Assembly (NCBI RefSeq): GCF_017301635.1
Contig: NZ_CP071091.1
Span: 9,478,501 to 9,542,500 of the forward strand
Length of the DNA: 64,000 nt
Direction: 5' to 3'
From: Myxococcus landrumus
GTDB taxonomy: Bacteria > Myxococcota > Myxococcia > Myxococcales > Myxococcaceae
Made by a program: the position numbers and the translations under genes. How positions within the stretch are numbered: position 1 is the first letter of the stretch; each line of letters opens with the position of its first letter. The notes beneath the pieces are model-generated. The model was not told where the DNA came from. It was given only the letters and a program-made list of their open reading frames with translations, and did no database searches. This document shows positions 1-8,557 of this stretch, piece by piece.

Positions 1-1
1 C

Positions 2-790
2 AACAGCGACTTCCCTGCGCGGCTCATCCAGACCGAGCTTGACTGGAAGGACCTGGTCCTTCCGCAGAGCACGTTGGAGCAGTTGGAGGAGGTGAAGAGC
101 TGGGTGCTGCACGGCCGCGAGCTGCTGCGCGACTGGGGCATGGGGCACAAGCTGCGTCCGGGCTTCACCAGCCTCTTCTACGGGCCTCCGGGGACGGGGA
201 AGACGCTGTCCGCGTGCCTGCTGGGGAAGCACTGCGGCTGTGACGTCTACAAGGTCGACTTGAGCATGGTCGTCTCGAAGTACATCGGCGAGACGGAGAA
301 GAACCTCGGGCGGGTGTTCGACCTGGCCGAGCACAAGCGGTGGATTCTCTTCTTCGACGAGGCCGACGCGCTCTTCGGCAAGCGGACGCGCGTGGATGAC
401 TCACACGACCGCTACGCCAACCAGGAGATCAGCTTCCTGCTCCAGCGCATCGAGGAGTTCGACGGCATCGTCATCCTCGCCTCGAACTTCAAGGCCAACA
501 TCGATGACGCCTTCGTCCGCCGCTTCCAGTCGGTGGTGCAGTTCCCGGTGCCCAGGCCCGGGGAGCGCCTGCGCCTGTGGAAGGAGGCCTTCCCAGGGAA
601 GGCGAAGCTCGAGGCGCGCATCGACCTGGCCCGCCTCGCGGAGCGGTTCGATGTCGCGGGCGGCACCATCATGAACGTCGTCCGGTACTCCTCGCTCAAG
701 GCGCTGGGCCGGGGGGGCAACACCATCCTGCTCGAGGACGTGGAGGAGGGGCTTCGCCGCGAGCTCTTGAAGGAAGGGCGGTCGCTCTAG
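2..790 (+). CDS. AAA+ ATPase of eCIS type, 5' end outside window
   Basis: The reading frame is open from the left edge, so the N-terminus is missing. The TTG at 74 is internal, since coding sequence with normal composition precedes it. Walker A GPPGTGKT is encoded at 182-205. Walker B (ILFFDEADALF), a sensor-1-like ASNF segment and an arginine-finger region FVRRF follow, and a small helical lid domain ends the protein. The family is the single-domain AAA+ ATPase typical of extracellular contractile injection systems (Afp15/PVC15-like), which acts in particle assembly or cargo loading. The stop lies 3 bp before the DUF4157 gene, so the two are cotranscribed. Assignment to an eCIS is inferred from this pairing, because the sheath and tube genes would lie to the left. 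Confidence 0.85.
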   Translation, partial: NSDFPARLIQTELDWKDLVLPQSTLEQLEEVKSWVLHGRELLRDWGMGHKLRPGFTSLFYGPPGTGKTLSACLLGKHCGCDVYKVDLSMVVSKYIGETEKNLGRVFDLAEHKRWILFFDEADALFGKRTRVDDSHDRYANQEISFLLQRIEEFDGIVILASNFKANIDDAFVRRFQSVVQFPVPRPGERLRLWKEAFPGKAKLEARIDLARLAERFDVAGGTIMNVVRYSSLKALGRGGNTILLEDVEEGLRRELLKEGRSL

Positions 791-793
791 GCC

Positions 794-3700
794 ATGGAAA
801 CCGCCCAGCACAAGACGGTGAATCGCGCCGCGACGACGAGTCCGGCCCCCGCGGCGCATCCCGTCGTGCAGAGCACGCTCCGCGTGTCCTCGCCCAAGGA
901 CTCCGCCGAGGTGGAAGCCGAGTCCACCGCGAAGAAGGTCATGCGCATGGGCGCGCCCGAGACCTCCGTGATGGCCTCGAGCGGTGACGTGGGCCTTCAG
1001 CGCAAGCCCGCCGTGGATGAGAAGCTCAAGGACGGCCCGCCCCGCCGCATGCAGTCCCCCCACGTCGCCCGGTTCGCGGACGCGGTGGGGATGATGCAGC
1101 GCAAGGCCGAGGGCCAGCCCAACGTGGCCTCCAACGTCGCGGCGGACATCGCCAACAGCAGCTCCTCGGGAGCGCCGTTGCCGCTGAGCGTTCGACGCTT
1201 CATGGAGCCTCGCTTCAAGGCGGACTTCAGTGGCGTGCGCATCCACACCGGCTCCAAGGCCGCGCAGATGAGCCGTCAGCTCAATGCCCAGGCCTTCACG
1301 GTGGGCAATCAAATCTACTTCGGCAAGGACCGCTTCCGTCCGGACAGCTCGGACGGCCAGGAGCTCATCGCGCACGAGCTCACGCACACCATCCAGCAGG
1401 GGGCCGCCCCGCAGCAGGCCACTGTCCATCGCAGCGAAGACGTCACCGTGACGCAGCAGTCGGCGCCGCAGGTGCAGCGCCTGGGTATCAGCGACGCGCT
1501 CGATTACTTCGCGGACAAGGCCTACAACATCCCCGGCTACCGGATGTTCACCATCATCCTGGGAGTCAACCCCATCAACATGAGCCGCGTGGACCGCAGC
1601 GCGGCGAACATCATGCGGGCCATCGTCGAGTTCCTCCCGGGGGGAAATCTCATCACCCAGGCGTTGGACAACCACGGCGTCTTCGAGAAGGTGGGCGCCT
1701 GGGTCGAGCAGCAGATCAGCTCCCTGGGGATGACGGGCCGCCTCATCAAGGACGGCATCGACCGCTTCCTCGACTCGCTGGGCTGGTCAGACATCTTCGA
1801 TTTGGGCGGCGTCTGGGAGCGCGCCAAGCGCATCTTCACCGAGCCCATCGACCGCATCATCAGCTTCGGCAAGGGGCTCATCACCGGCATCATCAAGTTC
1901 ATCAAGGACGCCATCCTGCGCCCGCTGGGGCGGCTGGCGGAGGGCACGCGCGGCTACGACTTGCTGAAGGCCATCCTGGGCGAGGACCCCGTCACTGGAG
2001 ACCCGGTGCCTCGCAACGCCGACACGCTGATTGGCGGCTTCATGAAGCTGATTGGCCAGGAGGAGGTCTGGAACAACCTGAAGCAGTCCAACGCCGTGGC
2101 CCGCGCCTGGGCCTGGTTCCAGGGCGCCATGGGCGCGCTGATGGGCTTCGTGCGGGAGATTCCGGGCCTGTTCGTCCAGGCCTTCACGTCGCTGGAGCTG
2201 ATGGACATCGTCCTGTTGCCGCGCGCCTTCTCCAAGGTGGCGGCGGTGTTCGGCGGCTTCATCGGCCGGTTCATTAGCTGGGCGGGGGAGGCTGTCTGGA
2301 ACCTGCTCGAAATCATCTTCGCGGTGGTGGCGCCCGGGGTGATGCCGTACCTGAAGAAGGCGGCGGCGACGTTCCGCACCATCCTGCGCAATCCGATTGG
2401 CTTCATCGGCAACCTGGTGCGCGCGGGCATCATGGGCTTCCGGCAGTTCTCCACGAACTTCCTGACGCACCTGCGGGCCTCGCTCGTCGGCTGGATTACG
2501 GGCGCGATGGGCGGGGCGGGCATCCACATCCCCCAGGGCCTCACGCTGCCGGAGATTCTCAAGTTCGTGCTGAGTGTGCTGGGGCTCACCTGGCAGAACA
2601 TCCGTCAGAAGCTGGTGCGCGCTGTCGGCGAGCCCGCGGTGCGCGCGATGGAGACCGCGTTCGACCTGGTCGTCACGCTCGTGACGCAGGGCCCCGCGGC
2701 GGCGTGGGAGAAGATTCTCGAGAGCCTCACCAACCTGCGCGACATGGTCATGGAGCAGATCATGACCTTCGTGAAGGACCGCGTGGTCCAGGCGGCGATT
2801 ACGCGCCTGCTGACGAGCCTCAACCCCGCGGGCGCGTTCATCCAGGCCATCATCGCCATCTACAACACGGTGATGTTCTTCGTGGAGCGGCTGCGCCAGA
2901 TTTCCCAGGTGGCGGCGTCGTTCATCGACTCGCTGGCGGCCATCGCCAGTGGCGCGCTGGCACCCGCGGCCAGCCGGGTGGAGCGGACGATGGCGGGGAT
3001 GTTGACGCTCGTCATCAGCTTCCTGGCGCGCATCGCGGGCCTGGGCCGGGTGAGCGACGCAGTGACGGGCGTCATCAACCGGGTTCGCCAGCCCATCGAC
3101 CGCGGTCTCGACCGGGTGGTGGATTGGCTTGTCGCGCAGGCGCGGAGACTGGGCCGGTTCATCGCGCAGGCGGGCGTGCCGCAGGACCCCGCCGAGCGGC
3201 TCCGGCTGGGCATGACGGCGGCGGTGGCCGCGGTCAACCGGTTCGCGGGAAGGCGCGTCGGTGTGGCGGTGCTCAACCCGCTGCTCGCCGCCATCCGGAT
3301 GCGGTACGGCTTCCAGACGCTGACCGTCGTACCCGTGCAGCGCCGCTGGAGCGTCCGGGGGCAGGTCAATCCGTCGGCCGACGCGAACACCAACGCGCTG
3401 AACGAGACCGTGCCGGCCTCGCACGCGTTCCGCTACACCATCAAGGCGGAGCCCGGCATCGTCCAGACCGCGCGGGTGGGCCAGTCCCGAGGCGGGCAGC
3501 TGGCCGCGGCCTCGGGCGCGAGGTCTCCGCGCGCGTACATCGGAAACACGCCCGCGTCCCTCGGAGGGGCCCAGCCGGCGGCCATCGCGAGCCAGTACCT
3601 GAACGCCTTCGGCTCACCCCAGGAGGCAAGCCAGCGCTTCAGCCTGGTCGTCGCGTTGAACGCCATCGACGACCTGGCCGGCCGGAATGTCGCCGAAATC

Positions 3701-4957
3701 ACCCGGCGCGCCTCCGGTGGCGCGGGGGCGGCGTATCCCTGGGCCGTCATCGGACTGGTGTGGCGGCCGCGCTGGGCCGACCGGGAAACGAACGCCGAGG
3801 CCGCGAGCGTCGCCGACGTGCGGCGCGTCTACAACGACGCGCAGTTGACGCCGCCGGAGAGTCGCGCGGCGGCCGAGGCGGAGGAGGCTCGCAACCGGGG
3901 CAACGCCGCGATCATCCCCTACGGCACCTTGCGCACGCAGCTCCTCCAGTCCGGTGAGACCTCGTCCTTCCGGGCGGCGCTTCTGCGGCGCGCGGACACG
4001 GTCTTCGTCCACGTCTCCGACGCCGACATCGTCAACTTCAACCCGGCGAGGGAAGGGGCCGGTGCTGGAAACAACGAGGCCCTCTTCCAACGCTTCGACC
4101 GCATCCTCAACGCGGTGGTGGGCGATGTCGGCCAGCGGTCCCGCCGAGGGCGGCGGCACAGTGATGGTGGAGCCCCCATCGTCGCGACGGGTGGCTACGA
4201 GTTCGAGCTCCAGATGGATCCTCCGGTGGCGGGACAGACCGCGGACCTGCGGACCCGGCTCAGCGCGCAGCTCGACATGGCGGTCCGCCAGGCGATGGCG
4301 TCCGTGGACCCGCGCGCGGTCTACTTCCCGGAGCCCAACCTGCTCATCGAGCTGACGCCGCAGACCCTCCGGGCGTCCTTCGGGACGGGCCGCCCGGAGT
4401 CTCGCCGGGTCATCGAGAGCATCGAGGCGAGCGGCGCGCGTCCGCAGTTGGTCTTCGACCTCCAGGCCTCGCTGGCGACCGGTGTGTCGCGGTTCACCAT
4501 CTCCGTCGCGGGCACGTCCATCCGGACGACCTGGGCGCAGATGGCCGACCTGACCAATGCCGAGCTGCAGCGGATGCTGAACAGCTCCCAGTCCCATGCC
4601 CGCCAGCGCAACTGGGCGATGCAGATCTGCACGTCGTACCACCTGCCGGCGCAGACCGCGCTGCGGCCCCTGAACGACCTGTGGACGCGGTTCTTCCCCG
4701 TCTCCTCGCTGCTGTGTGGCTACGACGTGGGGACCTTGAAGCGGAACGTGGTGGGCGACCAGTTCACGAGCATGAGCGGCTATGGACAGGTCGACGACAT
4801 CCGTCAGCAGTTGATTCTCTCCATCGCGCGCAGGGAGACCCCCACGGAAGAGCATCGCCAGCTGGCGAACCGCATCATCGAGCTTGCACGGCAGGGTGGC
4901 CTCGGGCTCGGCAGGGCCCTGGCGGAGATGTTCCGCCGGAGCAGCTCCGGCGGATAG
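794..4957 (+). CDS. DUF4157 (eCIS core domain) large protein, possible injection-system cargo
   Basis: This 1387-residue protein has no signal peptide. Residues 1-125 are low-complexity and probably disordered. Residues about 130-205 form a DUF4157 domain, with the core FSGVRIHTG, a QAFTVGNQIYFG segment and a zincin-like HELTH at 194-198. Residues about 225-830 are long hydrophobic and amphipathic helices resembling tape-measure or pore-forming segments. The last 500 residues are of unknown function and contain FVHVSDADIVNF. DUF4157 is known as an eCIS-associated domain found at the N-terminus of cargo proteins. The gene follows the AAA+ ATPase by 3 bp. I infer an eCIS cargo or accessory protein. 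The C-terminal activity is not recognised. Confidence 0.8.
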   Translation: METAQHKTVNRAATTSPAPAAHPVVQSTLRVSSPKDSAEVEAESTAKKVMRMGAPETSVMASSGDVGLQRKPAVDEKLKDGPPRRMQSPHVARFADAVGMMQRKAEGQPNVASNVAADIANSSSSGAPLPLSVRRFMEPRFKADFSGVRIHTGSKAAQMSRQLNAQAFTVGNQIYFGKDRFRPDSSDGQELIAHELTHTIQQGAAPQQATVHRSEDVTVTQQSAPQVQRLGISDALDYFADKAYNIPGYRMFTIILGVNPINMSRVDRSAANIMRAIVEFLPGGNLITQALDNHGVFEKVGAWVEQQISSLGMTGRLIKDGIDRFLDSLGWSDIFDLGGVWERAKRIFTEPIDRIISFGKGLITGIIKFIKDAILRPLGRLAEGTRGYDLLKAILGEDPVTGDPVPRNADTLIGGFMKLIGQEEVWNNLKQSNAVARAWAWFQGAMGALMGFVREIPGLFVQAFTSLELMDIVLLPRAFSKVAAVFGGFIGRFISWAGEAVWNLLEIIFAVVAPGVMPYLKKAAATFRTILRNPIGFIGNLVRAGIMGFRQFSTNFLTHLRASLVGWITGAMGGAGIHIPQGLTLPEILKFVLSVLGLTWQNIRQKLVRAVGEPAVRAMETAFDLVVTLVTQGPAAAWEKILESLTNLRDMVMEQIMTFVKDRVVQAAITRLLTSLNPAGAFIQAIIAIYNTVMFFVERLRQISQVAASFIDSLAAIASGALAPAASRVERTMAGMLTLVISFLARIAGLGRVSDAVTGVINRVRQPIDRGLDRVVDWLVAQARRLGRFIAQAGVPQDPAERLRLGMTAAVAAVNRFAGRRVGVAVLNPLLAAIRMRYGFQTLTVVPVQRRWSVRGQVNPSADANTNALNETVPASHAFRYTIKAEPGIVQTARVGQSRGGQLAAASGARSPRAYIGNTPASLGGAQPAAIASQYLNAFGSPQEASQRFSLVVALNAIDDLAGRNVAEITRRASGGAGAAYPWAVIGLVWRPRWADRETNAEAASVADVRRVYNDAQLTPPESRAAAEAEEARNRGNAAIIPYGTLRTQLLQSGETSSFRAALLRRADTVFVHVSDADIVNFNPAREGAGAGNNEALFQRFDRILNAVVGDVGQRSRRGRRHSDGGAPIVATGGYEFELQMDPPVAGQTADLRTRLSAQLDMAVRQAMASVDPRAVYFPEPNLLIELTPQTLRASFGTGRPESRRVIESIEASGARPQLVFDLQASLATGVSRFTISVAGTSIRTTWAQMADLTNAELQRMLNSSQSHARQRNWAMQICTSYHLPAQTALRPLNDLWTRFFPVSSLLCGYDVGTLKRNVVGDQFTSMSGYGQVDDIRQQLILSIARRETPTEEHRQLANRIIELARQGGLGLGRALAEMFRRSSSGG

Positions 4958-4963
4958 TCCGTC

Positions 4964-4994
4964 ACTCCCGCGGGGCGGTGCCTCCCTCGGGAGT
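4964..4994. terminator. hairpin between convergent genes
   Basis: ACTCCCG at 4964-4970 pairs with CGGGAGT at 4988-4994, in the 41-bp gap between the DUF4157 gene and the convergent lipoprotein gene. There is no clear T-run on either strand. Confidence 0.4.
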
Positions 4995-4998
4995 CGGC

Positions 4999-5496
4999 TC
5001 AGGGCCTGTTCGCGCGGAGCAGGGCCCTCAGCGTCTTGATCAACGGCTTGAGCTCCTCCGGTTGCTCGAAGGGGTCCACGATGGTGGTCCGCTGCCCGTC
5101 ACAGGTCTTGTAGGTGAGCTCGTAGCTCCCCTGGTCGACGCAATCCGCGCAGCCGTAGGTCCGCTCCCAGGTGATGGTGGTTCCGGTCTCGAGGCCGGTT
5201 CTCACGGCGGCGAGCTCCTCCTCGGTCAGCGTGAAGTCCCGCTTCGTCTGGGGACGCTCATGCGCCTCCGAGCGGGCCGCGCTGCCGGTGCCGTCGCTCG
5301 AGAGCTCCATCGTGCTGATGCAGCCGCTGTCGCAGAAGCCGTAGGACTCCTCGAAGGTCAGCTTGAAGGCTCCGCACTCAACCTCTCGCTTCGAGTCATC
5401 GGCGGTTCCATTCGGTGCCCCATCCGAACCCCCGCATCCCACCGCGAGAAACGCGACAGCGATTCCACCCATCCACCACTTCATCGGCACACTCAC
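4999..5496 (-). CDS. small lipoprotein, unknown function
   Basis: About 165 residues. A short hydrophobic leader ends in the lipobox LAVGC, followed by GGSDG and a soluble domain with several Cys residues (VECGAF, GFCDSGC, GCADC, KTCDG), which suggests disulphides in an exported protein. The start is either GTG at 5496 or ATG at 5484 (MKWW). Neither has a strong ribosome binding site, and the ATG gives the more typical lipoprotein leader. No family was recognised. It converges on the DUF4157 gene, and nothing ties it to the injection system. Confidence 0.75.
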   Translation of the reverse strand: MSVPMKWWMGGIAVAFLAVGCGGSDGAPNGTADDSKREVECGAFKLTFEESYGFCDSGCISTMELSSDGTGSAARSEAHERPQTKRDFTLTEEELAAVRTGLETGTTITWERTYGCADCVDQGSYELTYKTCDGQRTTIVDPFEQPEELKPLIKTLRALLRANRP

Positions 5497-5619
5497 TTGC
5501 TAGGGGGGATGGCGGTCAGAGCAATGCTGCTGCCAGCGCCAGGTCCTTGATTTCTCGCGAGGCACTGGTGGGACTCAATCGACTTTCCGAGGGCCTCCAC
5601 GAAATTCCGAGGGAGGGGT

Positions 5620-6849
5620 TCATCGAATGACCTGGCAGCCCGGAGGCAGGGGGCTCGTGTCGAGCGTGGGAGAGGGCTCGATGAGCTCGAGCTGTCGCAG
5701 CGGAAGCCCGGCGAGGGGTGAGAGGTCCCGGACATGAGGGCAGCGCGTGAGGGCCAGCCGCTCGAGCGTGTGTAACCCCGCCAACGGTGTGAGGTCCTTC
5801 ACCGGAAGGTCCTCGAGCGTCAGCTCCTTCAGCGCATGAAGCGCCTCCAGGGCCTTCAGGTCCACCACGTGGGGGCAGTGCGAGATGAACAGCTCCTCCA
5901 GCGCGGGGGCCTTCAGCCTGGGCAAGGTGATGGAGAGCTCGGAGAGGTAGAGGGCACGCAGCTTCGGAAGCGACGGGAGGAAGGACAGGTCCTCGAGTCG
6001 AGGCACCTCCATCAGCACCAGCCTGACGAGCGAGGTGATGCTCCCCAGGGGCGTGCCGTCCGCGAGCCTGGCGCCGCCCAGGGAGAGCTCCCGGAGCCGA
6101 AGGTCCGCGAGCGGGCGGAGGTCCTCCAACAGCGGAAGCCGACGCGCTGACAGCCGTTGCAGTTGCTCGAGTCCCTCCAGGAACGCGAGGTCGCGCAGGC
6201 CCACGCAGTCATCGAGGACGAGGCTCTCCAGGCCCGAGAGCGTCGCCAGCGGTCCGAAGTCCTCCAGTCGCTCGTTGCCAGAAAGCTCGAGTCGCCGCAG
6301 CGCCTTCAGCGGGGCAAGAGGCGCGAGGTCGTCGAGCGTGGGGTTGAAGGTGAGGGTGAGCGAGTGGAGCGCGGGGAGCGCGCGAAGGGGTGCGAGGTCC
6401 GGGAGCAGCTCCAGTCCCGACAGGATGAGCCGCTCCAGGCGCGGCGTCGTCGCGAGGAAGTCCAGGCTCTCGAGGGCCTCGTTGGCGGTGAGGTCGAGTG
6501 CGCGCAGCCCGTGTGCCTCGCGAAGAGGAGAGACATCCACGCTCACCTGGCTGGCATTCACGGATGTGAGCGGGGCGAGGGCGGGACCAACGTCCAACGA
6601 GTCTCCCTCCACGAGCTGGACGTGACGGACCAGGGGCCACCAGAAAGGGGGCGCCAGGCCCTGCTGGATGTGTTGCCACGCGGCGGCGGGGGCTGCGCGC
6701 GTGCTGTCGGGCCACGACGCCAGCGCGGTCATGGCCCGGCCAATGGCTTGCTCGCGCTCCGGGCTGGGCGTTTCTTCGAGCAGCGCCATGGCCTTGGCGA
6801 AGCGGTCCACCGAAGGGCGCTGCGAGACCAGCGTGTCGAGCGCATCCAT
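5620..6849 (-). CDS. leucine-rich repeat protein
   Basis: 409 residues. After a helical N-terminal segment of about 110 residues, the protein consists of roughly a dozen leucine-rich repeats of 20-24 residues with the pattern LxxLxLxxxxxLxDLxPLAxL. LRRLELSG, LESLVLDDC and LKELTLEDL are examples. LRR solenoids are protein-binding scaffolds. No signal peptide, membrane segment or enzyme domain is visible, so a cytoplasmic protein is likely. The ATG at 6849 is preceded by GAGAGG. Partner and role are unknown. Confidence 0.8.
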   Translation of the reverse strand: MDALDTLVSQRPSVDRFAKAMALLEETPSPEREQAIGRAMTALASWPDSTRAAPAAAWQHIQQGLAPPFWWPLVRHVQLVEGDSLDVGPALAPLTSVNASQVSVDVSPLREAHGLRALDLTANEALESLDFLATTPRLERLILSGLELLPDLAPLRALPALHSLTLTFNPTLDDLAPLAPLKALRRLELSGNERLEDFGPLATLSGLESLVLDDCVGLRDLAFLEGLEQLQRLSARRLPLLEDLRPLADLRLRELSLGGARLADGTPLGSITSLVRLVLMEVPRLEDLSFLPSLPKLRALYLSELSITLPRLKAPALEELFISHCPHVVDLKALEALHALKELTLEDLPVKDLTPLAGLHTLERLALTRCPHVRDLSPLAGLPLRQLELIEPSPTLDTSPLPPGCQVIR

Positions 6850-6944
6850 GGTCGGTGCCTCTCATGAGGATGCGCGAGCGATGAACGACGGGGCTTCCGT
6901 CATCATCCGCAACCCCTGGCACAAGAGCAACTCGAAGGGCCGGG

Positions 6945-8492
6945 TCAGAACGGCGCGGGCGAGGAGAACTCCCGCCGCTCTCCTGACGTGGGATGCGTGA
7001 AGCCAAGTCCCTCGGCATGAAGCATCAAGCGCGTGTCTTCGACTCCAAAGCGGGCGTCGCCGACGATGGGCAGGCCCATCCCCGACGGATGCGCGGCATG
7101 GATGCGCAACTGCATCGCGTGACGGGTCCGAGGCCACAGCAGCACGCGGGTGCGGGCCTCGCTGCTCTGGGTGGCCCGCCAGTCGGTCAGGGCCTGCTTG
7201 CCATGCCGAGGGTTCGCGAGCGCCTCGAGCGCACCCGACGTCGTGCCGCGCAGGGGCAGGTCGATGCGTCCCTGCTCGTGGGGGAGGAGTCCGTCGACCC
7301 AGGCGACATGCCGGTGCTCGGCTTCTGCGCGTGCGAGCTGACGCTGGAGCGCGGCTTGCGTCGTGGTGTCCCGCGCAATCACCTGGAGGCCCGAGACCTC
7401 CGGTTCCAGTGCGTGGATGAAGTGCGCGGAGGTCAGGTCGGGGAAGCGCTCCAGGAGCCGGATGAGCACCGAGTCCCGTCCAGGTGAATGACGGCCCGGA
7501 ATGGAGGGGAGTCCGTGGGGCTTGTCGACGACGAGCAACGTCGCATCCTCGTGCAGCACTCGAACCGCACCCTCCTCGAGAGAAGGGGCAGGCCTTGCGG
7601 GCGCGGGGTCCACCTCCAGTCCCTCCAGCATGAAGGGCAGCACCGTTCCGCACTTGTTGTCGCAGGCCGGATAGTACGCCCCCGATTGCCGCCCACCCCC
7701 GAGCGGCGTCGCGCCCCACCAGAACTCCGCGAGCGCCAGGGGCTTCCACCCATGACGGTAGGCACAGGCCAGCAGCTTGGGCGCCGCGCAGTCTCCCGCG
7801 CCACCAGGAGGGGGACGGGGCGCGAACAGCGCGGACATGGAGCGCTGCTCGCCGCGTGCGTTGGGGACCGTGAAGACCGTGGAGAGCTGTTGCCACAAGG
7901 CGCGGGAACGCTCGGCCCGCAGGTGTGAGACCTCGCGCCGGTGTGCCTCGAGCCTTCTCAGCTCGGACTCCCGACCCTGGGGGCTCAGCGCGAGCCGGGC
8001 ACACTGCTCCGTCAGCTCCGCGTGCCTGCGCCCCATCTCCGCCAGCTCCGCCTCACCCGTGGGCAGGAACGCGGCGCGAGCCTCGGGGTCGAACACGGGC
8101 GGGACGAAGCCCTCCACCGTCCAGGCGCCACCCAGCATCCCGGAGAACGCGCACAGGGAAGCCCACCGTCCGGGCGCTGCCGCGACGACCAGCACCCCGA
8201 ACATCTTGCCGCCACCGGGCCGCCACAGCTCCTCCCACCGTGCCTGCTCCAGCCGCAGCCGTTGTTGCAGGGCCTCGGCGGCGATTCGTGCCAGTCGCAC
8301 AGGGGGGCCTGGCGCGAACGGGCTGGGCAGTCGCTCGGGCACGTCGCCGGGGAGCGGCGGTGCGTCGAAGCTCAGCAGAATCTGGGAGTCTCGCGCCTCG
8401 CTCACGGGGATGCCCGCGGCGGCATCTATCAGGTCCGGACACCTCGGTGTGAGGTGTCGCGCGGCGAGCCCGGCCGCTTGCCTCGCACCCAT
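6945..8492 (-). CDS. RluA-family pseudouridine synthase with altered catalytic motif
   Basis: 515 residues. The N-terminal half belongs to the long RluA-like subfamily (CAAPKLL, EFWWG, YYPACDNKCGTVLPFML). The C-terminal half is the pseudouridine synthase fold (LLVVDKPHGLPSIPG, GKQALTDWR, MQLRIHAAH, PIVGDARFG). Family members isomerise uridine in rRNA or tRNA using the Asp of HRLDxxTSG. Here that segment reads HALEPEVSG, so Arg becomes Ala and the catalytic Asp becomes Glu (residue 363). I chose ATG 8492 because the in-frame start at 8522 would put an intrinsic terminator inside the gene. Identity with the family is clear, but activity is doubtful. Confidence 0.8.
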   Translation of the reverse strand: MGARQAAGLAARHLTPRCPDLIDAAAGIPVSEARDSQILLSFDAPPLPGDVPERLPSPFAPGPPVRLARIAAEALQQRLRLEQARWEELWRPGGGKMFGVLVVAAAPGRWASLCAFSGMLGGAWTVEGFVPPVFDPEARAAFLPTGEAELAEMGRRHAELTEQCARLALSPQGRESELRRLEAHRREVSHLRAERSRALWQQLSTVFTVPNARGEQRSMSALFAPRPPPGGAGDCAAPKLLACAYRHGWKPLALAEFWWGATPLGGGRQSGAYYPACDNKCGTVLPFMLEGLEVDPAPARPAPSLEEGAVRVLHEDATLLVVDKPHGLPSIPGRHSPGRDSVLIRLLERFPDLTSAHFIHALEPEVSGLQVIARDTTTQAALQRQLARAEAEHRHVAWVDGLLPHEQGRIDLPLRGTTSGALEALANPRHGKQALTDWRATQSSEARTRVLLWPRTRHAMQLRIHAAHPSGMGLPIVGDARFGVEDTRLMLHAEGLGFTHPTSGERREFSSPAPF

Positions 8493-8496
8493 GAAA

Positions 8497-8529
8497 AGGC
8501 CGGGTGGCCTCGACGGCTCCACCCGGCCT
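8497..8529 (-). terminator. intrinsic terminator of the M36 peptidase gene
   Basis: A perfect 11-bp stem (CCACCCGGCCT at 8519-8529 and AGGCCGGGTGG at 8497-8507) is followed on the minus strand by TTTT. It lies 28 bp past the peptidase stop codon and ends just before the pseudouridine synthase ATG at 8492. Confidence 0.8.
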
Positions 8530-8557
8530 CGTTCATGTCACACCGCTCGCGAAAGGC

